DNA from: an uncultured Campylobacter sp.
Lineage (GTDB): Bacteria; Campylobacterota; Campylobacteria; Campylobacterales; Campylobacteraceae
Reading direction: 5' to 3'
DNA: 14,508 bases
NCBI RefSeq assembly: GCF_905373215.1
Contig: NZ_CAJPRT010000030.1
Span: forward strand, 1 to 14,508
The translations under genes were made by a program, and so were the position numbers. The notes under the pieces are model-generated. The model was not told the DNA's origin, searched no databases, and was given only the letters and a program-made list of their open reading frames with translations. Below, in pieces: positions 12,198 to 14,508 of this stretch; the stretch's first letter is position 1; the number at the start of each line of letters is the position of its first letter.

Positions 12198-14018
12198 TTA
12201 CTTTTTCAAATAGCGTTTATTGTCGATCGTCACGATATTTCCCATCTTATCTAAGTATTCGAGGTAGCAGATGACGAATTTTCTGCTAAGCCCAAGCTCC
12301 TCTTTAGCGTTTGTGACGTTTACGAAGCCCTCTTTTTCGATGATTGCGTAGAGGCGTTTGATCGCTAGGGCTAAATTTTCGGCCTCGACGAAGAGATTAT
12401 GTGCGAGACGGACGACCTTTTTGGCGTATGTTAGCTTCTTTAGCGCGTCATCGCCGCTTTCGCGGTCGATCTCTAGCTCGTCGTAAATGTTATACGGCGC
12501 AAGCGGCGCGATGCCGCCTTTTTTGATGAGATCAAAAATTTTACTTTCCAGGCCCTGCTTAAGCGCGTCAAAATCCACTCCAGATTTTACGTAAACTCCG
12601 CCCTTTTTGGAGACGATGCCGCTCCGCTCAAGCTCGCTAAGCGCGCGCGCGGCAAGATCTTCGCTGGCCCACGAGAGCTTTAGAGCGATCGAGGCTGGCG
12701 AGAAGATCGCGTAGTCGTTTTTTGAGACGATAAATTTTATGAGGCTTTTTACGTCCTCGATCGCGCTTAGATCGTAAACGCATAAATTTGCTTCGTCAAA
12801 ATACGTCCCTTCTATGCCGCGCGCGATCTTTACCGCTTCGTCGTATTCCATTCCGAAGCGCTGATACGCCGAAAATAGCCCGAATCCATGCTTGTGAAAG
12901 AGGCTTAAAATTTTAAACGCTTCGGTGAAATTTCGCTTTAAAAGCGCAGTTAGAAGCACGGCTTTGCTCTGCTTTTTTAGCGGCTCGACTACGGCGTTTA
13001 GCACGCGTCCGCCACCGATTACGCGCGAGTTTGACAAGCAGACGAATGGCTCGTCAAATTTCAAAAACATCGTTTTGTCAAATTTAAAGCTTACGAGCTT
13101 CTCGCCGCTTGGAAGTTCTTTTAAAATGAGCGCTTTTGCCGCGCTTTGCTTGCTTCCGACGCAAAACAGCACGTCTTGATTATGCGAAATTTCGCCGCTA
13201 AAGGTGCAGTCGGCTTCGTTAAAGCCGCGGAAAAAGCCCTTTTTGCTTAGGATTTGCCCCTTTTCAAGCTCGCTCGTTTTGGCGTCCAAGCTTAGCGCGA
13301 CGCGGTTTGGAGCCTGCGCCAGCGGCGTGTCCTCGTCGTGGATCTGCACGCTTTTGATGTTAAAAATTTTACCCAGATCGCAGTTATAAAGCTTCTCGCC
13401 CTTTGAAATCGCGCCGTTAATGAGGCTGCCCGTTACGATGGTGCCGAGCCCCTTGAGCGAAAAGACGCGGTCGATGTAGTAGTGCACCACGCCGCCTCCT
13501 TGGCGCTGCGCGGGCTTGATATTGAAAAGATAGTTTTTCAGCTCGGCGATGCTTGCGGGATCTTTTATGCTGATAAAAAAGGTGTTTAAAATTTGCAAAT
13601 CCTTAAATTTACCGATGTATTCCTTGCACTGCGCCGCAACCTCCGCCTTGCGCGCGTCGTCAGCTAGGTCGCACTTGCTGATACACAGGATCACGCTTTT
13701 TACCCCGAGCAGCGATAAAATTTGAATATGCTCGCGGCTTTGCGGCATTAGCCCGTCGTCAGCGGCTACTACTAGCATCGCAGCGTCGAAGGCATATGCG
13801 CCGCTAATCATCGTCTTTACTAGATTTTCATGCCCAGGAACGTCGATGAAAGCGACGTTGGTATCTCCCGAGCGCAGATGCGAGAAGCTAAGATCGATCG
13901 TGATGCCACGTTCTTTTTCGCTCGGCATCCGGTCTCCTTCAAAGCCGTTTAGCGCCTTGATTAATGCGGTCTTTCCATGATCGATATGGCCTGCGGTGCC
14001 GATGATTACGCTATTCAT
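12198..14018 (-). CDS. selB: Selenocysteine-specific elongation factor SelB
   Basis: A GTPase that brings Sec-tRNA-Sec to UGA codons marked by a SECIS hairpin. 606 residues. The G-domain has G1 GHIDHGKT (10-17), the G2 region ERGIT (36-40), G3 DVPGHE (59-64) and G4 SKCD (114-117, Ser in place of the usual Asn, as is common in SelB). EF-Tu-like beta-barrel domains follow to about 345, with SLKGLGTIVTGSL (187-199) typical of domain 2. The rest (about 350-606) is the helical/winged-helix extension that binds SECIS RNA. The start ATG (14016-14018) overlaps the end of selA by 8 bp and has GGAGA upstream, so the two are coupled. Its presence means that the genome should contain a UGA-encoded selenoprotein, commonly formate dehydrogenase in this group. 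Confidence 0.97.
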   Translation of the reverse strand: MNSVIIGTAGHIDHGKTALIKALNGFEGDRMPSEKERGITIDLSFSHLRSGDTNVAFIDVPGHENLVKTMISGAYAFDAAMLVVAADDGLMPQSREHIQILSLLGVKSVILCISKCDLADDARKAEVAAQCKEYIGKFKDLQILNTFFISIKDPASIAELKNYLFNIKPAQRQGGGVVHYYIDRVFSLKGLGTIVTGSLINGAISKGEKLYNCDLGKIFNIKSVQIHDEDTPLAQAPNRVALSLDAKTSELEKGQILSKKGFFRGFNEADCTFSGEISHNQDVLFCVGSKQSAAKALILKELPSGEKLVSFKFDKTMFLKFDEPFVCLSNSRVIGGGRVLNAVVEPLKKQSKAVLLTALLKRNFTEAFKILSLFHKHGFGLFSAYQRFGMEYDEAVKIARGIEGTYFDEANLCVYDLSAIEDVKSLIKFIVSKNDYAIFSPASIALKLSWASEDLAARALSELERSGIVSKKGGVYVKSGVDFDALKQGLESKIFDLIKKGGIAPLAPYNIYDELEIDRESGDDALKKLTYAKKVVRLAHNLFVEAENLALAIKRLYAIIEKEGFVNVTNAKEELGLSRKFVICYLEYLDKMGNIVTIDNKRYLKK

Positions 14019-14508
14019 AAATTTCTCCGATCTTTTTTATTAAATCTTGTAAGTCGCTTTTTAAAATCGATCTGAAATCGAGCAAAAATTTATCATCCTC
14101 GATCCGCCCGATTATTCCCGCAGCGCGAAATTTTGCCTGCGTGCTCTGCGGGTCTGCACCATCTAAGATCGCAAGCGCGACGCTAGGGTAGGAAGCGCTC
14201 GGCATCGTGCCGCCGCCTACGAAGGTGGTAGTAGGCACGATCTGCGATTTTACGCCGATGCGCGATTGCACTAGCTCCGCTCGCTCACGCAGCTCGTCCA
14301 GGCTCAGATGGATCTGATCTATCGTCGTGATGAGGTGAAATTCTTTATTTATATACGCCTTGATCGTCTCGGCAAGCAGGCTTAGCGTGATCTTATCCAC
14401 GCGCAGCATTCGCAGTAGCTGGTTTTTGCGCAGGCGCGCGATGAGCTGCCGATCCCCTAGGATGATGCCGCACTGCACGGAGCCGAAAAGCTTGTCGCCG
14501 CTAAAGCT
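14011..14508 (-). CDS. selA: L-seryl-tRNA(Sec) selenium transferase, C-terminal part
   Basis: A PLP enzyme converting Ser-tRNA-Sec to Sec-tRNA-Sec with selenophosphate. The 165 residues visible are roughly the last third; the 5' end runs off the window. The fragment opens with SFSGDKLFGSVQCG, the PLP-lysine motif (FSGDK; Lys codon at 14491-14493), so the frame must continue upstream of 14508 even though a GTG occurs at 14478. RLRKNQLLRMLRVDKIT is also typical of SelA. The C-terminal end (GEIYE) overlaps selB. Together with selB it forms the selenocysteine incorporation module; selD and tRNA-Sec are not in this window. Confidence 0.96.
   Translation of the reverse strand, partial: SFSGDKLFGSVQCGIILGDRQLIARLRKNQLLRMLRVDKITLSLLAETIKAYINKEFHLITTIDQIHLSLDELRERAELVQSRIGVKSQIVPTTTFVGGGTMPSASYPSVALAILDGADPQSTQAKFRAAGIIGRIEDDKFLLDFRSILKSDLQDLIKKIGEIYE

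Noticed and set aside
1..14508. CRISPR array, insertion sequence, replication origin, tRNA-Sec or SECIS-bearing selenoprotein gene
   Set aside because: No regular repeat-spacer pattern, transposase, DnaA-box cluster, second tRNA or in-frame UGA with a selenoprotein context was seen.

Overview
The window is a chromosomal segment of a Campylobacter-type epsilonproteobacterium. Evidence: spacers full of AAATTT/TTTTAAAA words, a ThrRS with the short N-terminus I recall from Campylobacter, the gene order selA-selB-DsbC-like that I recall from C. jejuni (Cj1378-Cj1379-Cj1380), and lone Hcp/Sel1-type secreted proteins. The GC-rich reading frames point to one of the higher-GC oral species (C. gracilis, C. 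showae or C. rectus-like) rather than C. jejuni. The species call is inference.

Layout. (1) 40-704 (+): a secreted cysteine-rich Sel1/Hcp-like repeat gene broken by one frameshift, followed by about 750 bp without a convincing gene. (2) 1459-3169 (-): endonuclease IV (nfo) and, upstream, an unrecognised lipoprotein. (3) 3247-3321 (+): tRNA-Glu(UUC). (4) 3559-5479 (+): a small kinase-fold protein with a non-canonical catalytic loop, overlapping a Bcr/CflA-type drug exporter. (5) 5582-8856 (+): translation genes thrS-infC, then rpmI-rplT after a 287-bp spacer holding a terminator-like hairpin, a large inverted repeat and promoter-like sites. A strong terminator follows rplT. (6) 8985-10946 (+): a surface protein joining a Spherulin-4/GH135-like passenger to a C-terminal autotransporter barrel. 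(7) 11433-14508 (-): selA (5' end outside the window), selB and a periplasmic DsbC-like oxidoreductase, closed by a clear terminator.

How the parts work together. The thrS-infC-rpmI-rplT block is the classic autoregulated translation cluster, and the DNA shows possible control signals. The thrS leader has a 5-bp stem with a 7-nt loop carrying UGU exactly at the anticodon position, mimicking a tRNA-Thr anticodon arm 10 nt before the Shine-Dalgarno. infC starts with TTG overlapping the thrS stop, as expected for a gene that IF3 could sense. SelA and SelB provide selenocysteine synthesis and delivery; no selenoprotein gene or tRNA-Sec was seen here.

The most novel candidate is the 653-residue autotransporter. 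Its passenger keeps the Asp-Glu pair and the distant Glu of the Sph3 family (fungal galactosaminogalactan hydrolases), suggesting a surface-anchored enzyme acting on galactosamine-containing biofilm polysaccharides. The second is the predicted thrS operator. Neither can be proved from sequence alone.
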